Under the pieces are notes generated by a model. That model ran no database searches. It was not told where the DNA came from and worked only from the letters and a program-made list of their open reading frames with translations. Positions 24,280-31,960 of a DNA stretch of 33,251 nt are shown here, one piece after another. The DNA is from a bacterium (GTDB lineage: Bacteria > Spirochaetota > UBA4802 > UBA5550). The DNA lies in assembly GCA_024224995.1 (NCBI GenBank), contig JAAENB010000951.1, forward strand, positions 1-33,251, read 5' to 3'. A program made the translations under genes and the position numbers. Positions within the stretch are counted from its first letter, which is position 1. Each line of letters begins with the position of its first letter.

Positions 24280-24436
24280 GGCGTGCGCGGGAATGAGCCC
24301 CTGCGAGGAGTGCGGCCCCCTGCTTTCCTCCACCCAGGTGAAAATCCGTCCTGGATTGCACCAGGGCGGGACCGTCCGTGGTCCCTGTTCCGGAAAGCAG
24401 GGGGCCGCACTCCTCGCAGGAGCTCATTCCCTGATG
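24280..24436 (+). repeat. Hairpin-arm element copy C (long-arm variant)
   Basis: The border GGCGTGCGC (24280-24288) precedes arm 24289-24328, which pairs 39/40 with 24392-24431. The core hairpin is CCCAGGTG/CACCAGGG (one mismatch) at 24333-24366 with inner AATCC/GGATT, followed by a second hairpin GGGACC/GGTCCC and CTGTTCCGGA. Compared with copies A and B, each arm carries the same extra ~19 bp. The 498-bp gap 24132-24629 contains this element, AT-rich spacer and an octamer repeat, and no gene. Confidence 0.88.
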
Positions 24437-24576
24437 CATTCTGTACGTGTTACTAAAATTGCGAGTTGTACCCCCGAAAAATGAGCACTTACTAATAATT
24501 ATTGGTATAAAAAAATTGCTTGCATTATTTATTAATTTTCGAATGGATAGGGTAATTAAGCTTATAAAAAAGAGTT

Positions 24577-24630
24577 ATACTATAATACTATAATACTATA
24601 ATACTATAATACTATAATACTATAATACTA
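24577..24630 (+). repeat. Octamer tandem repeat (ATACTATA x 6.75) abutting a start codon
   Basis: Six perfect 8-bp units plus six bases, 54 bp with no interruption. Each unit junction contains TATAAT, the ideal sigma-70 -10 hexamer, so six such hexamers occur at 8-bp steps. The last base of the array is the A of the ATPase start codon. No Shine-Dalgarno fits between. Such arrays change length by slippage and can vary promoter strength. Confidence 0.95.
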
Positions 24631-25694
24631 TGAGAATTGAAAAACTGAGGCTAAAAAATTTCCGTGCATTTGAAGAGAAGGAGTTTTCTTTCTCTCCACA
24701 GTTCAATCTGCTTGTTGGGGACAATGGTTCCGGTAAAACAGCTATCCTGGACGCCTTATCCATTGCAATAGGTTCCTGGCTGCTGGGTATTGGCGGCATA
24801 GATACCCGATCCATTAAAGAAGAAGAAGTTCGAAAAAAAATGATTTCCTTTGAGGACTCTATCAATTTTGAACCTCAATACCCTGTCATTGTGGAAGCTG
24901 CAGGAGAAGTTGCAGGCGTTCATCTAAAATGGGCCAGGAGTATTAACAAAAAGAGAGGTCGAACTACAAGGATCGGGGCAAAAGAGCTGGAGGAAATATC
25001 CATTGATGCTGAAAAAAAAGTGTCAGAAGGAAAAACTGTTAATTTGCCGGTGGTATCCTATTATGGTGTAGGCCGTTTATGGTTGAGACCCCAGGAATAC
25101 AGTAAAATTGAGCCGCGTCATATTGATTCCAGGCTGGAAGGCTATTCATTCAGCCATGATCCCCGTTTAAACGAAAAAGATCTGGTTGGGTGGATAAAAA
25201 ATCAGCAATATCAGAGTCTACAGGAAGGAAATGATTCTGCGGGATTTACTGCTGTTAAAGCTGCAATTGTGAGTTGTATTGATAAATGCAATCGTCTTGA
25301 TTACATTGTTAAGTCAAATCAACTGGTTGTGGATATTCAAGACCAGGGAATACAACCATTTAGCCAGTTGAGCGATGGGCAGAGGAATATGCTGGCCATG
25401 GTGGGGGACATTGCTTTTAAAGCCGCAATATTAAACCCTCATTTTGGAGACCAGGTACTTCAGAAAACCGAAGGAGTTGTACTCATTGATGAAATTGATA
25501 TCCATTTGCATCCCGCCTGGCAGCGACATGTTATTGAAGATTTAAGACATATTTTTCCTAAAATTCAATTCATTGCAACAACTCATTCACCCTTTATTGT
25601 TCAATCTTTGCGTGAGGAAGAACTTATTAACCTGAGCGAAAAGAAGCCTGTGGAAATGAATGTGGAGATGGCACTCACAGGGAAAACCGCTTAA
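24630..25694 (+). CDS. RecF/OLD-like AAA ATPase (COG3950/PtuA-like), orphan
   Basis: The N-terminus MRIEKLRLKNFRAFEEKEF is typical of SMC/RecF/ABC-type ATPases and fixes the start. Walker A is VGDNGSGKTAILDAL (about 31-45). Further motifs are YYGVGRLW, an ABC signature-like QLSDGQRNMLAMVGDIA (about 247-263), Walker B VVLIDEIDIHLHP and the switch His in FIATTHSPFIVQSL. No coiled-coil hinge of appreciable length is present. Members of this group include ATPases of defence systems such as Septu PtuA, where an HNH nuclease (PtuB) follows. Here no HNH or TOPRIM gene follows; the next gene has its own leader. The missing Shine-Dalgarno and the abutting octamer array suggest unusual control. The role is unknown; defence is inference from family alone. 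Confidence 0.8.
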   Translation: MRIEKLRLKNFRAFEEKEFSFSPQFNLLVGDNGSGKTAILDALSIAIGSWLLGIGGIDTRSIKEEEVRKKMISFEDSINFEPQYPVIVEAAGEVAGVHLKWARSINKKRGRTTRIGAKELEEISIDAEKKVSEGKTVNLPVVSYYGVGRLWLRPQEYSKIEPRHIDSRLEGYSFSHDPRLNEKDLVGWIKNQQYQSLQEGNDSAGFTAVKAAIVSCIDKCNRLDYIVKSNQLVVDIQDQGIQPFSQLSDGQRNMLAMVGDIAFKAAILNPHFGDQVLQKTEGVVLIDEIDIHLHPAWQRHVIEDLRHIFPKIQFIATTHSPFIVQSLREEELINLSEKKPVEMNVEMALTGKTA

Positions 25695-25860
25695 CCGTCC
25701 CGGAGGTAAATTATAATTGGCCGGGGTGGGCATTTCCACCGCATAAATTGAGCAAATCTCTCATATAATAACAATAATCATAAAAAAGTGCTTGCGCGTA
25801 AGTCATATATTTTTTTTATTTACAAGATTATATATATACACACACACAGCAGGAGGGATA

Positions 25861-26739
25861 ATGAAATTTTCAGAAACGAAATGTGAAATTTTCCAGGCAG
25901 ATGAGAAGACAAAGCTTCTTACTCACATCTGGCTGCCGGAGAAAAAGGTTTCAGCAGTTTTTATCGCAATTCATGGCGGATTAACTCATGGAGGAGATTA
26001 CATCACTTCAGGGCTCTATTTTGCGAAAAAAGGAGTCGCCACATATGCTCCGGATCTCCGGTATCACGGCACTTTTGCCGAGCATAATGAGAACGAAAAA
26101 ATCTTTTTTCATATAGATTCATATGATACATATTCTAAAGATATTCATAAATTTTATGACTGGGTAAAAGAAAAGCATCCCGGTGTTCCGATATTTATGT
26201 ATGGACATTCAAACGGTTCCTTAATTTCGCTCAATTATGGGCTCACCATGGGGAAAAATACCGATGTAAAGGGATATATTATTTCTTCACCCTGGTTAAA
26301 AAATGTAGTAAAAGTCCCGCTTATTTTGAGATTTTTATCGAAAATCGTGGCAGCAATTGTACCGAAATTTGAATCGGAGCCCGAACCGCTCAATGATGTT
26401 GTTACCCATGATAAGGAAATTACCGCCCGTCATTATGAAGATGAAAAAAACGGTTTAAGAGGAAAGACCGCTTCGGCAAAGTTGTTCGTGGAAGCAACAA
26501 AGACGCAGCAGTTTGTTGTTGATAATATCAAAAACTGGGAAAAATTCCCGATTTTTGCCGTAGTAGCGGGGCAGGACAAACTTGCGGACCCGGAAACAAG
26601 TAAGCAGGCATTAAACAGTATTTCTTCCGGCCTGGTGGAAATGCATGTTCATGAAAACAATTATCACGAAAACTATAATGAAGAGAACCGGAAAGAAACA
26701 TTTGACCTTATCTGGAAATGGGTCAAAAATAAAATATAA
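25861..26739 (+). CDS. Alpha/beta hydrolase, serine aminopeptidase S33/monoglyceride-lipase-like
   Basis: Start ATG 25861 has AGGAGG (25851-25856) 4 nt upstream; an earlier in-frame TTG at 25792 would contain it. The 292 residues show a Hydrolase_4 plan: oxyanion region VFIAIHGGLTHGG, ATYAPDLRYHGTF, nucleophile elbow IFMYGHSNGSLISLNYG (GHSNG, Ser), Asp in AVVAGQDKLADPE and His in ENNYHENYNEENR, the position seen in monoacylglycerol lipases (HEN.NE). There is no signal peptide, so it acts in the cytoplasm. A (CA) run precedes the ribosome binding site. The substrate is probably a lipid ester such as monoacylglycerol or lysophospholipid (inference). Confidence 0.88.
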   Translation: MKFSETKCEIFQADEKTKLLTHIWLPEKKVSAVFIAIHGGLTHGGDYITSGLYFAKKGVATYAPDLRYHGTFAEHNENEKIFFHIDSYDTYSKDIHKFYDWVKEKHPGVPIFMYGHSNGSLISLNYGLTMGKNTDVKGYIISSPWLKNVVKVPLILRFLSKIVAAIVPKFESEPEPLNDVVTHDKEITARHYEDEKNGLRGKTASAKLFVEATKTQQFVVDNIKNWEKFPIFAVVAGQDKLADPETSKQALNSISSGLVEMHVHENNYHENYNEENRKETFDLIWKWVKNKI

Positions 26740-26745
26740 ACCGTA

Positions 26746-26788
26746 ATAAGCTATTCCGGGTGCTTCCATAGCATTCGGAACGGCTTAT
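26746..26788. terminator. Imperfect hairpin after the hydrolase gene
   Basis: ATAAGC/GCTTAT, TTCCG/CGGAA and TGCT/AGCA stack as an interrupted stem of about 15 pairs, starting 7 bp beyond the stop. It is not followed by a T-run, so its role as terminator is tentative. Confidence 0.4.
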
Positions 26789-26926
26789 ATAAAACACCCC
26801 CACTCATAAACAATATGCAGCCTGCCGGTTTTTTAGATTTTACCGAGAATGGACTTGCCTTCACGTAATTTTTTTTGTATGTTATATATTGTTATTGTGT
26901 GTCGTGAAAATTACAGGGAGAAAAAA

Positions 26927-28480
26927 ATGAAAATAAAATTCATTCAACCATATTCGGGAGATCCAAAAGGATTACTCACCAATTATGATTACATCGCGAA
27001 GATGTTTTATCCAATAAAACGAAAGGATATTCCAAATCGTATGTTTTGTATGTCTCTTGCTTTTCCAATCCTTGCGGCTATAACGCCCCCGGAATTTGAA
27101 ATAGAGATACTTGATGAAAGTACGGAGTATATCGATTATGACGATCCCGTTGATATTGTAGCGCTTACCGGGATGACCTATATGGCTCCACACGCGTATA
27201 ATCTCGCGAAGGAATTCAAGAAAAGGGGGGTATATGTGGTTATGGGAGGAGTTCATGTTTCCTCCGTGCCCGATGAAGCGCTCCAGCACTTAGATACCGT
27301 ATTCGTTGGAGAGTGTGAGAATATCTGGCGGGAATTCATAGATGATTTTAAGCAGGGAAAGCCTAAAAGAAAATACCAGGAAACAGGAATTGTTAGTTTG
27401 GATGAATTTATACTGCCCCGGTGGGACCTGGTAAAGAACAAGTATTACGCGCCGTATTTCATCCAGGCATCCAGGGGATGCTGTTTTAAATGTGATTTTT
27501 GCCAGCTCCATTTAACCTTTGGCAACACCGTACGGTATAAAAAACCGGAACAGGTGATCGCGGAAATCAAGCAGCTCTATAGTATTTATAAAAAAGAATT
27601 CTGGGGGGGGACTCCCATGCTTTTTTCGGATGATAATATTATTGCCAATATTCCCAAGGCAAAAGAATTATTTAAAGCGCTTATCCCGTTAAATATTAAA
27701 TGGTTTTCTCTGGCCAGTTCAAATGTGGCAAGAAATGAAGGCTTGCTGGATCTCATGGTAGAAAGCGGCTGTGATCATCTTTCCGTAGGATTTGAGTCTC
27801 TCTCTCAGGAAAGTATGGACCTGGTAAATAAAGGTTCTGTCAACCAGGTAGAGTTATATAAAGATGACATTAAGATGATGCATTCAAAAGGGCTGAATGT
27901 TTCCGCACTTATGATGTTTGGACTGGATGGCGACGACCGGTCCATTTTTCAGGAGACCGTTGATTTTATTGATGAAACCAACCTGGAATACCCCATCTTT
28001 CATACGCTCCTGCCTCTTCCCGGAACGGTCTTGACTGAAAGTCTTGAAAAAGAAAAAAGGATCCTTACCTATGACTGGACAAAATATACGGGGTATTATT
28101 CCTGTATTGAACCTAAAAAAATGACAGCTGAAGAGCTGGAACGCGGGAACGATTGGACAACCAAAGAGGTGTATACCGAAGAAGCTATTCTCGGAAGAAT
28201 AAACCGCCTGTACGATGAAGGAACAGCCATGACGGGCGAAAAGAATTATTATTTCACCCGTATTGTTATGTCTCTTTACTGCATCAGGGAAATGTTGAAA
28301 AAACGGTTTATAAAGAAAGATAAGCGGGTTGCGAAATTTATCTGGAAATTGACTAAAATATTATGGACCAAAAAGAAAATAAAGATCGGTGCGGTTTTCT
28401 TTTTTATCGATTATTTTGACTACTGCTGTACCATTCCCGATCTTGAACCGGTTGTTACAGTTGAAGAAAAATCAGCGTAA
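26927..28480 (+). CDS. B12-binding-domain radical SAM protein
   Basis: Start ATG 26927 is preferred because AGGGAG lies just upstream and the product begins MKIKFIQPYSG, the usual start of the cobalamin-binding domain; the open frame extends upstream to 26849. The B12-binding-like domain (1-150) includes DIVALTGMTYMAPHAYNLA and VVMGGVHVSSVPDEAL but lacks a DxHxxG base-off motif. The radical SAM domain carries CxxxCxxC in ASRGCCFKCDFCQLHL, SDDNIIANIPKAKELF, SVGFESLSQESMDLV and MMFGLDGDDRSIFQ. A C-terminal helical extension (about 400-517) follows. Relatives include methyltransferases acting on hopanoids and other lipids and cyclases such as BchE; the substrate cannot be told here. It stands alone between a hydrolase and a repeat element. 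Confidence 0.85.
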   Translation: MKIKFIQPYSGDPKGLLTNYDYIAKMFYPIKRKDIPNRMFCMSLAFPILAAITPPEFEIEILDESTEYIDYDDPVDIVALTGMTYMAPHAYNLAKEFKKRGVYVVMGGVHVSSVPDEALQHLDTVFVGECENIWREFIDDFKQGKPKRKYQETGIVSLDEFILPRWDLVKNKYYAPYFIQASRGCCFKCDFCQLHLTFGNTVRYKKPEQVIAEIKQLYSIYKKEFWGGTPMLFSDDNIIANIPKAKELFKALIPLNIKWFSLASSNVARNEGLLDLMVESGCDHLSVGFESLSQESMDLVNKGSVNQVELYKDDIKMMHSKGLNVSALMMFGLDGDDRSIFQETVDFIDETNLEYPIFHTLLPLPGTVLTESLEKEKRILTYDWTKYTGYYSCIEPKKMTAEELERGNDWTTKEVYTEEAILGRINRLYDEGTAMTGEKNYYFTRIVMSLYCIREMLKKRFIKKDKRVAKFIWKLTKILWTKKKIKIGAVFFFIDYFDYCCTIPDLEPVVTVEEKSA

Positions 28481-28515
28481 CGTACGCAGGCTTCTTAGCA
28501 CAGCGAAATTGTGTT

Positions 28516-28632
28516 GGTGCTTTAGGGGATAAGTGGTATTTCTCCTCCACCCCTGTTATAATACGTCCTGTATTAAACAGGGGCGTCGCCGTCCTGGCTC
28601 CTGTTCCGGAGAAATACCACTTATCCCCACTC
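28516..28632 (+). repeat. Hairpin-arm element copy D
   Basis: The border GGTGCTTTA (28516-28524) precedes arm 28525-28545, which is 21/21 complementary to 28608-28628. The nested hairpin CCCCTGTT/AACAGGGG (28550-28583) has inner AATAC/GTATT. The following GGGCGTCGCCGTCCTGGCTC and CTGTTCCGGA are identical to copy B, although the arms of B and D share almost nothing. It fills the gap between convergent genes and could serve as a two-way terminator. Confidence 0.88.
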
Positions 28633-28647
28633 CATTTTTGAGCTAAT

Positions 28648-29874
28648 TTATTTTATAATATTATGACGTTTTCTTATAACGTTTCTTCCCTTGCTCCTGC
28701 TTCCTTTTTCATCAACTTTTTTGATAATATTAATAAGCATTTCTTTAATAGCGTCGTATTTTTTAAAATTGATATTTTCTTTGTTGTCGAGGGGAGTATG
28801 AACATAGGGATTGCTGCAAAATGTTGATATTCCGGGAACTCCTTTTTGGTTGAAATATTCAACATCGGACGGGAACATTGGCGCGAATTTATAGAATAGA
28901 TCAAACGGTACCGGTAAAAAGCCGTTTTTTAACAGGGCAAACTTCGAAATACTTTTTTTAACATGGTTATTACCGGCGTAGGCAATGGCGTTGAAGATTC
29001 CTTTTTTCGTAGGGATGGGCATTTCCAGGTTTAAAAATAATCGATATTGATCCAGATCTTTTTGGTCTGTATGATCCGTATGATAGGTAGAACCGAATAA
29101 ACCGGTTTCCTCCCCATCGAAAAAGATTGCTTTAACCTTCCGCTGCATGGGGATTTTTTTATGAATATACAGGTCTTCCAGGATATCAATAAGGAGTTGA
29201 ACCGCGATGCAGTTGTCCTGGGAGCCGCTGTACCAGCTGTCGTAATGCGCGCCAATAACAATAGTGTCTTTGGCATTTTTATCTTCACCGGGAAAATCAA
29301 CAACAAGATTCGTTCCGCTTACTGTTGTATATGAAGTAGAATATTCAATTCGAAGTTTTTTGATATTATTTTTTTTAAGAATTTGATAGTCGGAATTTGT
29401 TATACCAACAGCAGGTAAGGAGCAATTGCCGTAAATAAAAGGATACCCGATCCCTCTCTGAATATGGTCCTCAGTTTTGGAAACAAGAATCACCCCTGCG
29501 GCTTTATATTTAAGGGCCAAACCAATCTGTACAATTCTATGAACAAACGTATTATGATTGAATACTACGATTTTTCCTTTTATTTTTTTCCGTTCTTTTC
29601 TTCTTAGATTATATCCGGCAATATAGAGTTCTCCTTCAAGAGAATTCCCTTCCGAACCGGTATTGTCATAGAGATGTGAGGAATATTCTTTTCCATCGGC
29701 AATAATAACCGCTTTATTGTTAAGAGTGGCAGTAACATCGAAATGTTCTTCACTGATTAAACCAGTATCAAATTTTTTTTTGATATAATCTTTTATATGG
29801 TTTTTGGCTTTGATGCATGGTTCTGTTCCGATTTTTTTTTCGCCAAGAGCCGTTATTTTATCAAATACTTCCAT
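28648..29874 (-). CDS. M28-family zinc peptidase with PA-type insert
   Basis: A metallo-aminopeptidase-like protein of 408 residues. The catalytic domain has the M28 ligands: His and Asp in IGAHYDSWYSGSQDN, the Glu pair in FDGEETGLFGS, Glu in FLNLEMP and the last His in NPYVHTPLDN. An inserted protease-associated domain lies at about 75-190 (LEGELYIAGYN, GKIVVFNHNTF, KAAGVILVSKTED, SLPAVGITNSDY). No signal peptide is visible, which is unusual because most M28 enzymes are secreted; the Met used has only a distant GAGGG. The C-terminus is basic (SRSKGRNVIRKRHNIIK). It is transcribed towards element copy D and the radical SAM gene. Confidence 0.88.
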   Translation of the reverse strand: MEVFDKITALGEKKIGTEPCIKAKNHIKDYIKKKFDTGLISEEHFDVTATLNNKAVIIADGKEYSSHLYDNTGSEGNSLEGELYIAGYNLRRKERKKIKGKIVVFNHNTFVHRIVQIGLALKYKAAGVILVSKTEDHIQRGIGYPFIYGNCSLPAVGITNSDYQILKKNNIKKLRIEYSTSYTTVSGTNLVVDFPGEDKNAKDTIVIGAHYDSWYSGSQDNCIAVQLLIDILEDLYIHKKIPMQRKVKAIFFDGEETGLFGSTYHTDHTDQKDLDQYRLFLNLEMPIPTKKGIFNAIAYAGNNHVKKSISKFALLKNGFLPVPFDLFYKFAPMFPSDVEYFNQKGVPGISTFCSNPYVHTPLDNKENINFKKYDAIKEMLINIIKKVDEKGSRSKGRNVIRKRHNIIK

Positions 29875-30124
29875 TTTTGTATGTTTACCCTCTTTACCTT
29901 TTCACTGTTTTATAGAATGTAGAAAGGATAAAAAAAATAATTCAATGAATATTTGCAACTTAAAAAAGGAAATTTGGTAAAAAAGTGATATGATAAATTA
30001 CGGACCAGTTGGACGGTTTTCAATCTGTCCTGGTATTAATTATTTATTGATGAGTAAATAATTATACTTGAAAAATGATGTGTCCCCCGGAACTATGGCT
30101 TTGTTTTGATTAACGGAGGAAACA

Positions 30125-30337
30125 ATGAGTAATAAAAATAACAGGGAAGCTTTTTTTCTCAGTAGTGGAATGATTAATCCATTTGGAACGCTGCTGTATG
30201 ACTGTTTTAATTTTCTTCTTATATTGCTCTATTTTGTAATCTATTTTACTGTTGGGATGCTGCTTCTTTTGTTTGATAACATATTTGATACACATCTCAG
30301 AGACGGTTTAATTCGTTTTTATGATATTTTTTCATAA
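30125..30337 (+). CDS. Small membrane protein upstream of psd
   Basis: The 70 residues contain one long or two short hydrophobic segments at about 24-52 (FNFLLILLYFVIYFTVGMLLLLF), with polar ends. CGGAGG precedes the ATG at normal spacing. It lies 18 bp before the phosphatidylserine decarboxylase gene, so the two are probably co-transcribed. I do not recognise a family. An accessory role in phospholipid synthesis is possible but only from position. Confidence 0.7.
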   Translation: MSNKNNREAFFLSSGMINPFGTLLYDCFNFLLILLYFVIYFTVGMLLLLFDNIFDTHLRDGLIRFYDIFS

Positions 30338-30355
30338 GAAAGGCGGCGGCAAATA

Positions 30356-31051
30356 ATGACAGCTTTAATTATAATCATATCCTTGTTTTTGTCACTTTTT
30401 GTTTTCTGGCGATTTTATTTTTTTCTTCGTAATCCCGGTCGGCAAATCCCGGAAGGCGATACAATTATAACCGCTCCGGCAGACGGATATATTAATTATA
30501 TAAAAAAGATAGAGAACGGTGAAGTTCCTATTGCCATAAAAAAGAAAAATAAGATCCCTCTTGATGAATTTACAGCCATAAAGGAATTAAAAAATTCAAC
30601 CGGGTATCTTATTGGCATATTTATGACACCGTTGTCGGTCCACCATAACAGGGTACCGGTATCGGGGGAGATAATATACCGCCGCCATACGGACGCCCCA
30701 AAGAATCTGAGCATGGGCCATATGGCGTCACTGGTATTTCTTAATCGGCCGCCATTTGACGAAGGAAGTGAGTTTTTAATTACAAACGAGCGTTTGACTG
30801 TGGGTATCAAAACAAAAGCAGGTGATGTTGTAACGGTAACGCAAATAGCGGACGCCTGGATAAACCGGATTATTGCCAGGGTTGATATTGGAGACGCGGT
30901 TAATCGCGGAGACTTATACGGATTGATTCGTTTTGGCTCACAGCTCGATATTTTTGTACCGGAAAATCTTGTTGAAAGCATAGCGGTAACGGAGAGAGAA
31001 TACGTTAAAGCGGGAGAGAGTATACTTCTTAAAACCGCATCCCCTGTTTAA
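30356..31051 (+). CDS. psd: Phosphatidylserine decarboxylase, short pyruvoyl-type proenzyme
   Basis: This enzyme converts phosphatidylserine to phosphatidylethanolamine at the inner membrane. The N-terminal hydrophobic helix (2-22) anchors the protein. The catalytic part shows FYFFLRNPGRQIP, ITAPADGYINYI, GIFMTPLSVHHNRVPVSGEI (the conserved VHxNR), and LYGLIRFGSQLDIFVPENL, where the GS pair is the self-cleavage site that makes the pyruvoyl cofactor on Ser. At 231 residues it belongs to the short (archaeal/Leptospira-like) class. AAAGGCGG lies before the ATG. The gene converges with the methyltransferase gene across 6 bp. Confidence 0.93.
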   Translation: MTALIIIISLFLSLFVFWRFYFFLRNPGRQIPEGDTIITAPADGYINYIKKIENGEVPIAIKKKNKIPLDEFTAIKELKNSTGYLIGIFMTPLSVHHNRVPVSGEIIYRRHTDAPKNLSMGHMASLVFLNRPPFDEGSEFLITNERLTVGIKTKAGDVVTVTQIADAWINRIIARVDIGDAVNRGDLYGLIRFGSQLDIFVPENLVESIAVTEREYVKAGESILLKTASPV

Positions 31052-31057
31052 GCTTTG

Positions 31058-31960
31058 TTATTTAAAAGCATACATCACCATTGAGCTGGTTGCGGCAAAT
31101 TCTCCCAGATGTATTTTGCTGAGATTATGATACCACGCAATTCGCATCCAGCTTTTATAATCTTTTAACGAGCTGAATTGTCCCCTCGATTTTTTCAGCT
31201 TTGGCAGGAGACCAAATTCTACGGGGTAAAAGGTTTTAACCCTTTTAAAGCCCGTACGCAGGAGCAGTTCTCCCAGGTTTTTCGCGGTAAAATATGAGAG
31301 ATGTCCGGGCATATAATAGGCGTAATTCTCTTTAAGAGAACGGGCCTGCTTTCCCGCCATATTCGCGGTCTGGACCAGTAAAATCCCCTTTTCTTTAAGC
31401 AGGCGAAAACATTCTTCAACAGCAGAGCGGGGATCTTCCAGGTGTTCTATGAGCTCTATCATGGAAATACAGGAAAAAAAATCGTGCTTAAAAGGATGAT
31501 CCTCAAGGGTTCCAATGTGTACCCGGTCTCGGTGTTGTTTTTTGGCGTGGTTTCCCGCGTACTCCGATAGCTCTATTCCGTAAGGAGTATAAAAGGCTTT
31601 GGCCGATTCCATGAGGCCGCCAAAAGAGGCGCCAATGTCGAGAAAATTTCCTTCTTTGATGTATTTACGCAAAACCCTGATCCGTTTGTCCCAGACATAG
31701 CGGGAAAACCGCAATTGTTCGCGCTCATCATGATACGAGTAATCGGCATTCCCGGAAAAATAATCCTCACTGTATAAACCGGTTATAATATGATCTTTTA
31801 ACCGGGGATTCATGAAAATAAAGCCGCAGTCCCGGCATTGATCTGTTTTAAAAGGCAGTTCATAGGCCGAAATGTGATACAGCAGGGCGATATCACTTGA
31901 GTCACAGAGGGGACAGCTGGTAAGGGGTGCTTTGTATAGGGATTGGGGATTAAAACCCAT
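31058..31960 (-). CDS. Class I SAM methyltransferase with N-terminal zinc-ribbon-like cysteines
   Basis: The 300-residue protein starts with two Cys pairs, SCPLCDSSDIALLY and QCRDCGFIFMNPRL, typical of sugar- or polyketide-type C-methyltransferases with a zinc-binding domain. The SAM domain has motif I NFLDIGASFGGLMESAK, YGIELSEYAGNHAKK, ISMIELIEHLEDPRSAVEEC and a LKEKGILLVQTAN strand, followed by PGHLSYFTAKNLGELLLRTGF. Its ATG overlaps the last 11 bp of the lipase gene (frames differ), pointing to translational coupling. The substrate is unknown. Confidence 0.85.
   Translation of the reverse strand: MGFNPQSLYKAPLTSCPLCDSSDIALLYHISAYELPFKTDQCRDCGFIFMNPRLKDHIITGLYSEDYFSGNADYSYHDEREQLRFSRYVWDKRIRVLRKYIKEGNFLDIGASFGGLMESAKAFYTPYGIELSEYAGNHAKKQHRDRVHIGTLEDHPFKHDFFSCISMIELIEHLEDPRSAVEECFRLLKEKGILLVQTANMAGKQARSLKENYAYYMPGHLSYFTAKNLGELLLRTGFKRVKTFYPVEFGLLPKLKKSRGQFSSLKDYKSWMRIAWYHNLSKIHLGEFAATSSMVMYAFK

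Noticed and set aside
24577..24630. Iteron-type replication or plasmid origin
   Set aside because: The 8-bp units are shorter than normal iterons, no Rep gene or DnaA boxes accompany them, and the array abuts a start codon.
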